A stretch of 64,000 nt of DNA from Pelagibius sp040217155 (GTDB taxonomy: Bacteria; Pseudomonadota; Alphaproteobacteria; Kiloniellales; Kiloniellaceae), in assembly GCA_040217155.1 (NCBI GenBank), contig JAVJNS010000026.1, positions 124,001-188,000 on the forward strand. The letters run 5' to 3'. This document shows positions 25,005 through 33,079 of this stretch, piece by piece; position 1 is the stretch's first letter, and every line of letters begins with the position of its first letter. The notes under the pieces were generated by a model. It searched no databases. It saw nothing but the letters and a program-made list of their open reading frames with translations, and was not told the DNA's origin. The position numbers were made by a program, and so were the translations under genes.

Positions 25005-26765
25005 TTACTCGGCGCTGGCCGGGGTAGTTAAAAGCCGGCGATTCGGATGCGTCGGCTGCCTCACGGCACTGCCACTTTCGACCAGATAGACATTATCGGC
25101 GACGCGCTGCAGTGCTGGCTGGTGGGAGATTGCAAGGATGGTGACCTCTCCGCGCAGGCGCACCAGCATGTCGCATATTTCCGCCTCGGTGCTGGGATCG
25201 AGGGCAGTGGTGGCTTCATCGAGAATGAGCAATTTGGGGTTCCGCGCCAGTGCCCTGGCAAGCGCGATGCGTTGCTTCTGGCCGCCGGAAAGTCGAGTGC
25301 CGCGTTCTCCCACCATGCTGTGGATGCCCTCGGTCATGCCGGAAACAAAGGCCCAGACACCAGCCCTGACCAAAGCATCCTTTGCATGGGCCTCGGTAAT
25401 GTCGGGTGCGCGCAGGGTGACATTGTTCAGGACCGTATCGTGAAACAGAACACTGTCTTGCGGGACATAGCCTATGATGCTGCGCCAGCGGTGCTGGTCT
25501 ATCTCCGACAGGGGTACCCCGTCGACCAGAACGCGCCCTCTGGTTGGTCGCTGCAGCCCGGTGATGACATCGGCGATCGTGGTCTTGCCACTACCCGAGG
25601 GGCCGATGATGGCAGTGAAACTGCCGAAGGGGATGTCCAGCGACAGATCACGCAGTACCGCTGTCTTACCGTAGGAGAAACTCACCTCATCCAGTCGGAT
25701 GCCCTGCCCGAGTATTGCAGGACGGGTGCCGTCGTTCCGATCAGCCGAATTGTTGGCTTGGGCCAATACTGAGCGCACGAACCAAAAGGCGGGAAGCGAG
25801 CCGGCGATTGTCTGGAACATCCCTTGCATGGCGGCGACCCGACCGACAATCCGCAGGAAGAGGAAGGCCATGACGATCAGCGTTTCCAGATCGGTCTGCC
25901 AGAGCGTGAGAATGAGGAAGAGTCCCGTGGCCAGGGCCGCTGCGGTTATCGGTTCGCGATATATCTGCAGTTGTTCGCGCGCCATGACCATCTGGCGCTG
26001 TGCCTTGGCCAGTTCCTCGATATCACCGGACAGCATCTGCGAGAGCTGGTGTTCCTGGGCCATCGCTTTGATTGGCTTCATCGCGTGCAGACCGTCCAGC
26101 AGGTTCGATAAAAGCGACTTGGTCAACATAGTCTGGCGGCGCCCAGTCCTGCCTGTGACGACAACAAAGCGGTGCAGCAGGACGGCAGACCCAACGCCGA
26201 CAAGAATTGCAGCGAGGCTGACCTGGAGCGATATCGCAAAGGACAGAGCAAGGTAGACCAGGATCTGAATCGAGCCAGTCAATGCACGGGCGGTCTGGAG
26301 GTAGGTCGTCGAAGCGCGATTGGGTTCCGTGGTGAGGCTGGCCGAGAGCGAACCGGCGCGCTGTCTGACGAAGAATGACCAGCGGGCGTCCATGAAGCGC
26401 GCCAGGAGGTCCATACGCAGGCGCATGGTGACCAGGGAGGCCGTATAGCTGATCTGCTTGGCGACGAGCAGCAAAGCGAACGACTTTGCCGTAATCAACA
26501 CGACCACCATGAGCAGAAGCGACCCGACCGTTGGCTGCAACCCGACACTGTCGAATATGTTGACGATGCCACGGGCGAGCGAGGTATTGGGAGGCTTTGC
26601 TTCGTCGACGACAAGGTTGAGCAGTGGCAGCAGCACCGCGATGCCGATACCCTCCAGCAAACTGGCGACGACCATGGAGGCAAGCATAAAGCTTCCGCGC
26701 AATGGCTCTGCGCGGAAGAAATAGCTGAAAACCGTTATGGTTCGGCGAATGGGTTTAGGTATCAC
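25005..26765 (-). CDS. ABC exporter, fused membrane and ATPase domains (MsbA/PglK-like)
   Basis: A 586-residue half-transporter that would flip a lipid-linked glycan or lipid across the inner membrane as a homodimer. Residues about 15-310 hold six hydrophobic helices; the ATPase has Walker A GPSGSGKTT, Q-loop YVPQDSVLF, signature LSGGQKQR, Walker B LLILDEATTALD and switch histidine AISHQPAL. The start is GTG. No Wzx flippase or Wzm/Wzt pair is seen in the locus, so this may be its only exporter, as PglK is in Campylobacter. A lipid A flippase role is the alternative. Confidence 0.85.
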   Translation of the reverse strand: MIPKPIRRTITVFSYFFRAEPLRGSFMLASMVVASLLEGIGIAVLLPLLNLVVDEAKPPNTSLARGIVNIFDSVGLQPTVGSLLLMVVVLITAKSFALLLVAKQISYTASLVTMRLRMDLLARFMDARWSFFVRQRAGSLSASLTTEPNRASTTYLQTARALTGSIQILVYLALSFAISLQVSLAAILVGVGSAVLLHRFVVVTGRTGRRQTMLTKSLLSNLLDGLHAMKPIKAMAQEHQLSQMLSGDIEELAKAQRQMVMAREQLQIYREPITAAALATGLFLILTLWQTDLETLIVMAFLFLRIVGRVAAMQGMFQTIAGSLPAFWFVRSVLAQANNSADRNDGTRPAILGQGIRLDEVSFSYGKTAVLRDLSLDIPFGSFTAIIGPSGSGKTTIADVITGLQRPTRGRVLVDGVPLSEIDQHRWRSIIGYVPQDSVLFHDTVLNNVTLRAPDITEAHAKDALVRAGVWAFVSGMTEGIHSMVGERGTRLSGGQKQRIALARALARNPKLLILDEATTALDPSTEAEICDMLVRLRGEVTILAISHQPALQRVADNVYLVESGSAVRQPTHPNRRLLTTPASAE

Positions 26766-26812
26766 GCTCGATAAATCCAGGCTGCATGTTTGTTCGAATT
26801 GGATGCCGGGGC

Positions 26813-28174
26813 TTAAAGTGTCGCTGTGGCATGTTGTTCGTTTGTGGCTTCCTTAGCTGGCGCGGAGAGACCGGCTAAGTCTTCCAAGAGAGTGGAGTAT
26901 CTTTCCGCAATCGATTGCTCTTGTTCATCGCCTACAAGGGCAGCCAGGCAAGCCGCGGCCTCGTCTTCGCTGAAGGTCTCAGACCTCGTCTCAAGGAAGG
27001 AGTCCAAGCGTACCTTGAGGTCCAACGGACTTTCGACGCGCCAATTGCTGACATAAGTCTCGAAATCGAAATCCAGGCGAATCAGATAAGCTAGGTGCAG
27101 AGCAGGCTTGCGCAGCCGCAGCGCGTCGTAGATCACCGACGATCCCCAGAAAACCACCAAATCGGCCCACTGGATCAGACTACATGTGGGAGTATCCGGT
27201 CCGGCGAGGCGTAGAAAGTCGCTCTCCCGCGCACTCGGCAGTCCGCTGATCTCGGTGCGTGGATGGGGCTTCAGCACTACGGCCGCGCGTCCGGCGCGGG
27301 TCAGTTCAGCCACCACGTCATTGACGCCGGGCCAGTCTACATAGGGTCCATGCTTGGAGAGAATGAAGGCGATCTTTGGCTTCTCGGTTACCCAGTCGTA
27401 CTTGGGGGCTATACGATCGAGCGTTTGCCCCCACTCGGTACCGAAACGGGCGGAGCCGAGGACCGCTACCATTTCGCGAGGCGTACCGTCGGAGGTCAAC
27501 CGAGCGACCGAGAGTTCGTTGGGCACTGCCAGCACGTCGAAAAAATCAGCCCAGCTCTTGTCGGGTGTCGGCGACTTGCCGGTGGCCGGATCGCGAAGCA
27601 GGGAAGCGACATGTGGTACAGAGTGCGGCAGTGCCGCCATTGCGAAACCGTGCTTACGGACGGCCGTGCTGACCGCCTGAGTCAGCGTGTTCATCGTGTG
27701 ATCGAATACCACCAGTCCACGGTCGTGTTTCAGGATCTCCGATATCAGTGCAGAAGAGGCGATTTCGTTTCGGGTGTTCTTACTGAGGTAAGTCTGCAGT
27801 CTTTGAAGTGGTCTGCGAGTCGCGCCCTGCGGCAATACCCCGACATAGCGACGCTGCAGGTAAAGAATGAACGCGAAGGCCCGCCGAACCAAGCTCAAGC
27901 GCAATCGCCGCGCCACCGGAATTTCCGGCAGGTCGAGAACGTGCTCCGGAGAGATGCCGTATGTGTCCTTCAGGTAGCGAAAGCGGTAGTCGTCTTGATA
28001 GGTCTTGATCGGGTCGTAGATGACCACCCGAATGGCATGCTGGCCGCGCCTTGCCAGGGCGTCGACAACCGGCACCAAATGATCGGCATCACTATCGGCA
28101 CGCACGCAAAAAAACACGACGGAGCTGCCGGTTGCGTCTACCGTTGTGCCGGTCTTGCCGAATTCTTTGCTCAT
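26813..28174 (-). CDS. Uncharacterised GT-B-like surface glycan protein
   Basis: A 453-residue protein without an exact family that I recognise. Its pattern is that of GT-B folds such as CDP-glycerol-polymer or capsule glycosyltransferases: an N-terminal VVFFCVRADSDADHLVPVVDAL, then PKIAFILSKHGPYVDWP, VVLKPHPRTEISGLP and QWADLVVFWGSSVIYDALRLRKPALHL. The KPHPR and W-S-S-V blocks match the donor-binding part of such enzymes. I use the ATG at 28174 rather than a GTG three codons upstream. It lies 22 bp after the pyruvyl transferase gene. Confidence 0.6.
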   Translation of the reverse strand: MSKEFGKTGTTVDATGSSVVFFCVRADSDADHLVPVVDALARRGQHAIRVVIYDPIKTYQDDYRFRYLKDTYGISPEHVLDLPEIPVARRLRLSLVRRAFAFILYLQRRYVGVLPQGATRRPLQRLQTYLSKNTRNEIASSALISEILKHDRGLVVFDHTMNTLTQAVSTAVRKHGFAMAALPHSVPHVASLLRDPATGKSPTPDKSWADFFDVLAVPNELSVARLTSDGTPREMVAVLGSARFGTEWGQTLDRIAPKYDWVTEKPKIAFILSKHGPYVDWPGVNDVVAELTRAGRAAVVLKPHPRTEISGLPSARESDFLRLAGPDTPTCSLIQWADLVVFWGSSVIYDALRLRKPALHLAYLIRLDFDFETYVSNWRVESPLDLKVRLDSFLETRSETFSEDEAAACLAALVGDEQEQSIAERYSTLLEDLAGLSAPAKEATNEQHATATL

Positions 28175-28196
28175 GCCTTGCACGAATTGTCTCAGT

Positions 28197-29333
28197 TCAA
28201 CTGTTCATCAATGCGACGACGCGCTCATTGAATCTCCGTGAGACGTCCGTCAAGTCTGTCAGTCGCCGCGCTTGGCGGGCAACGCGTTCGCCGTCGTCGA
28301 CGACAGCGAGGATTGTGTCTAGCATTGCCTCGGTCGAGCACCCTTCGGGATAACTCTGCGTATTGATCATTGCCTTGTCTTCGCCGATTTGGTTCAGGAA
28401 GAAGCGGTTCTTGTTATGGCTGCCCAGGCCTATGACCGGCGTGCCAAGCCCAAAGGGAATAATGTTGGAATGGCCGCGCATGCCGATCACCAAGTCCATT
28501 TGGCGATAGATATCGGCAAAGAGCGGTAGTTGCGCCTGCGATGCTGGGTAGAGAGAGGGGACCTCGAATTCGACATTGTAGAAGGCGTCCCCCAAACGCT
28601 CTTTGAAGAAGGGGGCGACCTCGCTATCGATGTTTTCCGAGAGATGCGGGATGAAGATCACCTTGCCGCCACCCTGGCGCGCCAACAATTTCTTGATTGC
28701 CGCGCAGAGCGCGTCGATGACTTCAAGTCGGGTCTCCTCCCAAGGCTCCGGAAAACGATAGAAGTTGCGGTCACCGGCCCAGTTGAGGCCAATCTTATAG
28801 TCGCTGTCACTGATGCCCGGTAGCGTGAGCGGTGCAGTAGGCACAAACATGCCGGGATCTGGAATCACTTCCATGTTGGCCGCGGAAAGACCTCGTGCTT
28901 CCAGCTCGTCGAAAGTACCCTGATTGCGGACGGAGAACAGCGCGGCTTTTGCCTGAGTGGCGCGCAAATGCACGTCCATCTGTGGCTTGAATCCGCGGTC
29001 GTCAAAGTAGAATTTGTTGAAGCCGATGCCATAGACCACCATTGGAACGGTCAGACGATCGAGGTCCTCGAGTGAAATGTTGAACTGCCAGCCTGACTGG
29101 CTGTCATCCTCGGGTCTGTGGAACACCATGCCACCGCCGCCGACCAGGAGCATGTCGCCGTCGACGTTGATCATCTCGACAAGATCACGGTGAAATCGTG
29201 TGGTCTGACAATTGACGGGAATGAACTCCAGCGGTGACTCGCTTACGGCGCGCAGCATGCGCATTTCGCCAAGCTGCAGGGCGAAGTCGCCGTAATTCCG
29301 ATGCCAGCCGCCAACATGGTAGATTCTTTTCAC
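28197..29333 (-). CDS. Polysaccharide pyruvyl transferase family protein
   Basis: A 378-residue CsaB/PssM-type enzyme, which adds a pyruvate ketal from phosphoenolpyruvate to a sugar. Characteristic points are the N-terminal YHVGGWHRNYGDFALQLGE, LLVGGGGMVF (about residues 62-71), the middle VPMVVYGIGFN, FSVRNQGTFDELEARG and a C-terminal MRGHSNIIPFGLGTPVIGL carrying the conserved histidine. The start is a GTG overlapping the upstream stop. Pyruvylation would add negative charge to the surface glycan, in line with the nonulosonic acids and the sulfotransferase in the same locus. Confidence 0.85.
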   Translation of the reverse strand: MKRIYHVGGWHRNYGDFALQLGEMRMLRAVSESPLEFIPVNCQTTRFHRDLVEMINVDGDMLLVGGGGMVFHRPEDDSQSGWQFNISLEDLDRLTVPMVVYGIGFNKFYFDDRGFKPQMDVHLRATQAKAALFSVRNQGTFDELEARGLSAANMEVIPDPGMFVPTAPLTLPGISDSDYKIGLNWAGDRNFYRFPEPWEETRLEVIDALCAAIKKLLARQGGGKVIFIPHLSENIDSEVAPFFKERLGDAFYNVEFEVPSLYPASQAQLPLFADIYRQMDLVIGMRGHSNIIPFGLGTPVIGLGSHNKNRFFLNQIGEDKAMINTQSYPEGCSTEAMLDTILAVVDDGERVARQARRLTDLTDVSRRFNERVVALMNS

Positions 29334-30034
29334 TCTAAGGTCTCCCGTTCGCCCAACGGCACAAGCGCCTCGGCCATGGCGAAGTCGTCCAAGGTATTTA
29401 TATCGATGGAGCGAAGCTTTGACATGACCGAGCCGGCGGCTCCGGAAATGTGGAAGCTTCGGTGTTCACGAAGTACAGAGGAAGCGGCAACGTAGATGGA
29501 TCCATTCACCGCGTAAAGCTGTTCCACGTCTTGGCGTTGGAAGTTTCGGTTGCTGTCTTCCGTCAAAGGTTTCAGCCGTCCTTTCCGCATCCAACGCAAA
29601 CTGCCCAGCGGGCTGCCAGCGGCACAGACGGAAATAACACTTGCTGCTCCCGAGTTGGCCAGCATCTCCACTGCCTGGTCCACGTCACGGGCTGCACGTA
29701 GTGGACTGGTTGGCAAGAGCATGGTCACGACTCCAGGCGGCGTTCCCTCGTGCTCTTCCAGCCAATCCAGAGCGTGCAAGACGGAATAAACGGAATGTAC
29801 TTCGTCGCCGGCCAGCTCGGCGGGCCGGAGGAATGGTACCTCGGCTCCTGCCGCACGAGAGGCGTTAGCGATCTCCTCGTCGTCAGTGCTGACCAGCACC
29901 CGGTCGACAAGCCGCGCCGCAAGTGCTGCGGCAATGCTCCAGGCGATCAGCGGCTTTCCGCCGAGAGGCCGGATGTTCTTACGCGGAATCGCTTTAGAAC
30001 CGCCCCGGGCGGGGATGACAGCTAGTGTGGTCAC
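29330..30034 (-). CDS. Acylneuraminate (CMP-nonulosonate) cytidylyltransferase, paralogue C
   Basis: A 234-residue NeuA-type enzyme that activates a nonulosonic acid with CTP. The nucleotide-binding loop is VIPARGGSKAIPRKNIRPLGGKPLI (residues 5-29), followed by VLVSTDDEEIA, the TMLLPTSPLRAARDVDQAV block and RSIDINTLDDFAMAE at the C-terminus. It starts with GTG, 28 bp after a NeuB-type synthase gene, so the two likely serve the same sugar. It is one of three cytidylyltransferases in the locus, and its exact sugar (Neu, Leg or other) cannot be told. Confidence 0.88.
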   Translation of the reverse strand: MTTLAVIPARGGSKAIPRKNIRPLGGKPLIAWSIAAALAARLVDRVLVSTDDEEIANASRAAGAEVPFLRPAELAGDEVHSVYSVLHALDWLEEHEGTPPGVVTMLLPTSPLRAARDVDQAVEMLANSGAASVISVCAAGSPLGSLRWMRKGRLKPLTEDSNRNFQRQDVEQLYAVNGSIYVAASSVLREHRSFHISGAAGSVMSKLRSIDINTLDDFAMAEALVPLGERETLE

Positions 30035-30062
30035 GTCGTTCAGAACACCGCGTGGCTTGGGA

Positions 30063-30917
30063 TCAAATCGTGTCTTTGCGACGCAACTTCTCGGCGATCG
30101 GCTTTTCCGAATCGTAGATCACGATATTGCCGTCGCCGCGTGCCACTTCCCAGGCGCGGATATCGCGCACCAAACGCTCCAGGCCGGGCAGTTCGATCGA
30201 AGCGGCCTGGTCGGAGCCCCACATGGCGCGGCTCAGGGTGATATGCCGCTCAATGGACTTCACACCCAAAGCTGCGGCCATGATAGTGGTCGGTAGGCCG
30301 ACCTCATGTCCGGAATAGCCGATGGGAATATTTGGAAACTCTTTCTCCAGAGTCTTTATTCCCATGAGGTTCAGTTCTTCAGTCTTGGCCGGATAGGTCG
30401 AGGTGCAGTGGTAGAGACAGGCAATCGTGCCGCCGGCCTTGTCGACGGCTGCGACGATGCGCTTGATCATATCGAGGTCACACATGCCGGTAGAAATCAG
30501 AAGCGGTTTTCCGGTCGCCGCACAGTGCTTCAGCAAATCAAGGTCCGTGGCGGAGGCGGAAGCGATTTTCAGGTAGGGAATGTCATACTGCGCCAGGAAA
30601 TCGACAGACCCTTCATCCCAAGGTGAGGCAAACCATTCAATATCGATTTCTTTGCACAGCTTGTCGATTTGGTCGTACTCCGACTTGCCAAACTCGAGGC
30701 CCCGTTTCAGGTCGCCGTTGGTCTCGCCAAAGGGATTTTCGCGGGGCTTTGCCAGTTCTTCTGGAGCGTAGACTACTTCCAGTGTGCGCTTCTGGAACTT
30801 CACCGCGTCACAGCCGGCGTCTTTGGCGGCCTTGATCAGCTGCTTTGCGGTGCCGATATCGCCATTGTGATTGATACCGATCTCGGCGACGACGTAACAC
30901 CTGCCTTGTTGGATCAT
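30063..30917 (-). CDS. N-acetylneuraminate synthase-family protein lacking a SAF domain
   Basis: A 284-residue NeuB-type TIM barrel condensing phosphoenolpyruvate with a 6-carbon amino sugar. Visible are VVAEIGINHNGD (residues 9-20), AVKFQKRT, FASPWDEGSVDFL, KIASASATDLDLL, LISTGMCD, HCTSTYPAKTEELNL and SIERHITLSRAMWGSDQAAS. Typical NeuB/PseI/LegI proteins are about 335-355 residues and end in an antifreeze-like SAF domain, which is absent here. The frame ends naturally in KLRRKDTI. It pairs with the cytidylyltransferase gene just downstream. Confidence 0.86.
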   Translation of the reverse strand: MIQQGRCYVVAEIGINHNGDIGTAKQLIKAAKDAGCDAVKFQKRTLEVVYAPEELAKPRENPFGETNGDLKRGLEFGKSEYDQIDKLCKEIDIEWFASPWDEGSVDFLAQYDIPYLKIASASATDLDLLKHCAATGKPLLISTGMCDLDMIKRIVAAVDKAGGTIACLYHCTSTYPAKTEELNLMGIKTLEKEFPNIPIGYSGHEVGLPTTIMAAALGVKSIERHITLSRAMWGSDQAASIELPGLERLVRDIRAWEVARGDGNIVIYDSEKPIAEKLRRKDTI

Positions 30918-31030
30918 TTCAGTACTTTCATGCTTGTGGTGTGAGTGGAGCGCAGCATTGCTGCTCGTCGGCGGATTTCGCAGACGGCTTATTGGTGGAA
31001 AGGCGTGGTTGCGACCTTCGATCTCAGTGA

Positions 31031-31891
31031 CTAGTGGATTTCAATTTTCCAGCGTTCGGCCAGATAAGTGTTTTCGTTCTCGAACCGGGCCATGATTTGC
31101 GACTTAAGGTCATTGTCGATGACTGGGCGCTCGGTAGCCCGGTGCAGATTGAAGCGTCCATGCAGTCTACTGCGCAGTCTGTGCAGACTACGGCTATCGT
31201 CGGTCATCACAAAGTTCAGGGCATAGAGCGGCCAGGCGAGGGCCTGAGAGCGCAGCTCGTAGGGATTCTCGTTGAAGCGTGTGCTGGCATCGATCTGCTG
31301 TCTGGGGAGGCCGAGAAAATCAAGTGCCCGGTCGCAGGTCGCCTGAGGCTCTCGTACCAGTTCATCGAAAGTGAAAAGCAAAATGCTCTCCGCCGGGAAG
31401 TGCTCTGCGAAGCGGTCCAGCTGGGCCGCATAGTAGCCGCGGTCGAGATAGGAGAAGTGCTGCTGGAAGTAGGCGTTGCGGGCAATGCGCCGAGGTTCAC
31501 GCGCCAAGGCCTGTGTGAAAGCCCGCGCCTCACGTCCTTTACGAACATTGTGACGCCAATGGGCGAAGGCGCGGTCGGCCTGGTTGCGCAACACGGCAAT
31601 AAGCTTTGCGTCAGGGTTATAAGCTGCGATGTTTTCAGCGTACTTTGGATCGTAAATCCACAGCGGCCGCTTTTGCAGCACGATCTTCTGGCCGGTATAG
31701 TTGGCGGCGTCTGCCGTCTCCGCAATGGGCCCCTCTGAGGTTGTGGAACCCGGCGACAGGTCGAAGGGATGCGGGGCAGCACGGCTGGAGGCAATCTTGG
31801 GCAGGCACACTTCAGGGTGTTGAGCCAGATAGTGGCCAAGCGAGGTCGTGGCGCATTTCTGGGCGCCAATGATGACGGTGTTGATCCGCAT
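31031..31891 (-). CDS. PAPS-dependent sulfotransferase
   Basis: A 286-residue cytosolic-type sulfotransferase. The 5'-phosphosulfate loop is IIGAQKCATTSLGHYL (residues 7-22), and the 3'-phosphate site is LIAVLRNQADRAFAHWRHN with the conserved Arg and the following region. VLQKRPLWIYDPKYAENI and LFTFDELVREPQATCDRALDFLGLP are typical of the heparan-sulfate/NodH-like families. It would transfer sulfate to a sugar of the glycan built by this locus. Its donor, PAPS, would come from CysD and CysNC encoded at 50.2-52.9 kb. It lies between two nonulosonate synthase genes. Confidence 0.87.
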   Translation of the reverse strand: MRINTVIIGAQKCATTSLGHYLAQHPEVCLPKIASSRAAPHPFDLSPGSTTSEGPIAETADAANYTGQKIVLQKRPLWIYDPKYAENIAAYNPDAKLIAVLRNQADRAFAHWRHNVRKGREARAFTQALAREPRRIARNAYFQQHFSYLDRGYYAAQLDRFAEHFPAESILLFTFDELVREPQATCDRALDFLGLPRQQIDASTRFNENPYELRSQALAWPLYALNFVMTDDSRSLHRLRSRLHGRFNLHRATERPVIDNDLKSQIMARFENENTYLAERWKIEIH

Positions 31892-31964
31892 GGCCGGACG
31901 GTTCTACGCGCTTTCGAGTTCTAAGGTGGGACGGGGCTTTAGCCCATCTTTCGCAGTTTTTCTG

Positions 31965-33032
31965 CTAGTGAGACAAGCTTTTTTCCGGAGCGCCGTCTAT
32001 CAGGCTCCAGTCCAGTGGGGTGCCGCGTTTAATATCCACTTTCGCCGCCCGCCCCAGCAAATCCAGCATGTGCTTGGGCGGCAATCCATAGCCCGGCCGG
32101 ATGGCGCGCAGGTTTTGCTCGGTGAAGGCCTCGCCGGCGGCGATGTCTTCGACGACGTAAAGCGAACGGCGGAATGCGGCGTTGCCTTCCTCGCTGGGCT
32201 TGCGGGTGTAGTCGACATTGCCCAGCGCCTGCCAGGTGGTGCGGCAGCTGTCGCAGAGTTGCTTCAATTCTTCGGGCTCCAGTGAGAAGGCGGCATCCGG
32301 GCCGCCGTCGTCCCGGCGCAGGGTGAAGTGCTTCTCAATGACCTGGGCGCCCAGCGCCACCGCGGCAACCGGTACTTCCGGGCCGAGAGTGTGGTCCGAA
32401 AGTCCGGCGGCGGCGTCAAAGCGTGCCGCCAGGTCCGGCAGGGTGCGCAGATTGGCCTCTTCGGCGGGCGTCGGATAGCCGCTGATGCAATGCAGCAGCA
32501 CAATCTCGCCGGAGCCGTGCTCGCGCGCCGTCGCCATGGCCTCGCCGATTTCTTCGAGGTTCGCCATGCCGGTGGAGATGATCATCGGCTTGCCAGTTGC
32601 GGCGACCTTCGCGATCAGGGGCAGGTCGATAACTTCGAAGGAAGCGATCTTGTAGGCGGGCGCGCCCAGGCCTTGGAGAAAATCCACCGCCGTTGCGTCG
32701 AAGGGACTGCTGAACACCGCCAGGCCGAGTTCCTTGCCTTTGGCGAAGAGCGCTTCATGCCAATCCCAGGGCGTATGGGCCCATTGGTAAAGCTCATAGA
32801 GGGTTTTGCCGTCCCACAAGCCGCCTTTGATGCGAAAGTCAGCGCCGGGATGGTCGATGGTCATGGTGTCCGCGGTGTAGGTCTGCAGTTTCACTGCATC
32901 GGCGCCGGCCGCGGCGGCGGCTTCGACCAGCGCCAGGGCGCGCGCCAGGTCACCGTTATGATTGCCCGACATCTCGGCAATGATGTAGGGCGGCTGGCCT
33001 GGGCCGATTTGGCGTCCTGCGATCTCGATCAT
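31965..33032 (-). CDS. pseI: Pseudaminic acid synthase
   Basis: A 355-residue enzyme condensing phosphoenolpyruvate with 2,4-diacetamido-2,4,6-trideoxy-L-altrose to give pseudaminic acid. It begins IEIAGRQIGPGQPPYIIAEMSGNHNGD, the usual PseI opening, and continues AVKLQTYTADTMTI, FSSPFDATAVDFL, KIASFEVIDLPLI, LHCISGYPTP and EKHFTLRRDDGGPDAAFSLEP. A SAF domain ends the protein (RRSLYVVEDIAAGEAFTEQNLRAIRPGYGL). It follows the pseG-pseH fusion by 47 bp, as expected for a Pse pathway. Confidence 0.92.
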   Translation of the reverse strand: MIEIAGRQIGPGQPPYIIAEMSGNHNGDLARALALVEAAAAAGADAVKLQTYTADTMTIDHPGADFRIKGGLWDGKTLYELYQWAHTPWDWHEALFAKGKELGLAVFSSPFDATAVDFLQGLGAPAYKIASFEVIDLPLIAKVAATGKPMIISTGMANLEEIGEAMATAREHGSGEIVLLHCISGYPTPAEEANLRTLPDLAARFDAAAGLSDHTLGPEVPVAAVALGAQVIEKHFTLRRDDGGPDAAFSLEPEELKQLCDSCRTTWQALGNVDYTRKPSEEGNAAFRRSLYVVEDIAAGEAFTEQNLRAIRPGYGLPPKHMLDLLGRAAKVDIKRGTPLDWSLIDGAPEKSLSH

Positions 33033-33079
33033 ATCGTCTCGGTCCTGTTTCGGGCCGCGCTGCGGTCCAGAGGTACTGC

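Noticed and set aside
30918..31030. Missing gene or SAF-domain remnant near the short synthase
   Set aside because: The synthase C-terminus lies at its other end (30063), the frame ends normally, and the DNA between 30035 and 30062 is too short for a SAF domain.
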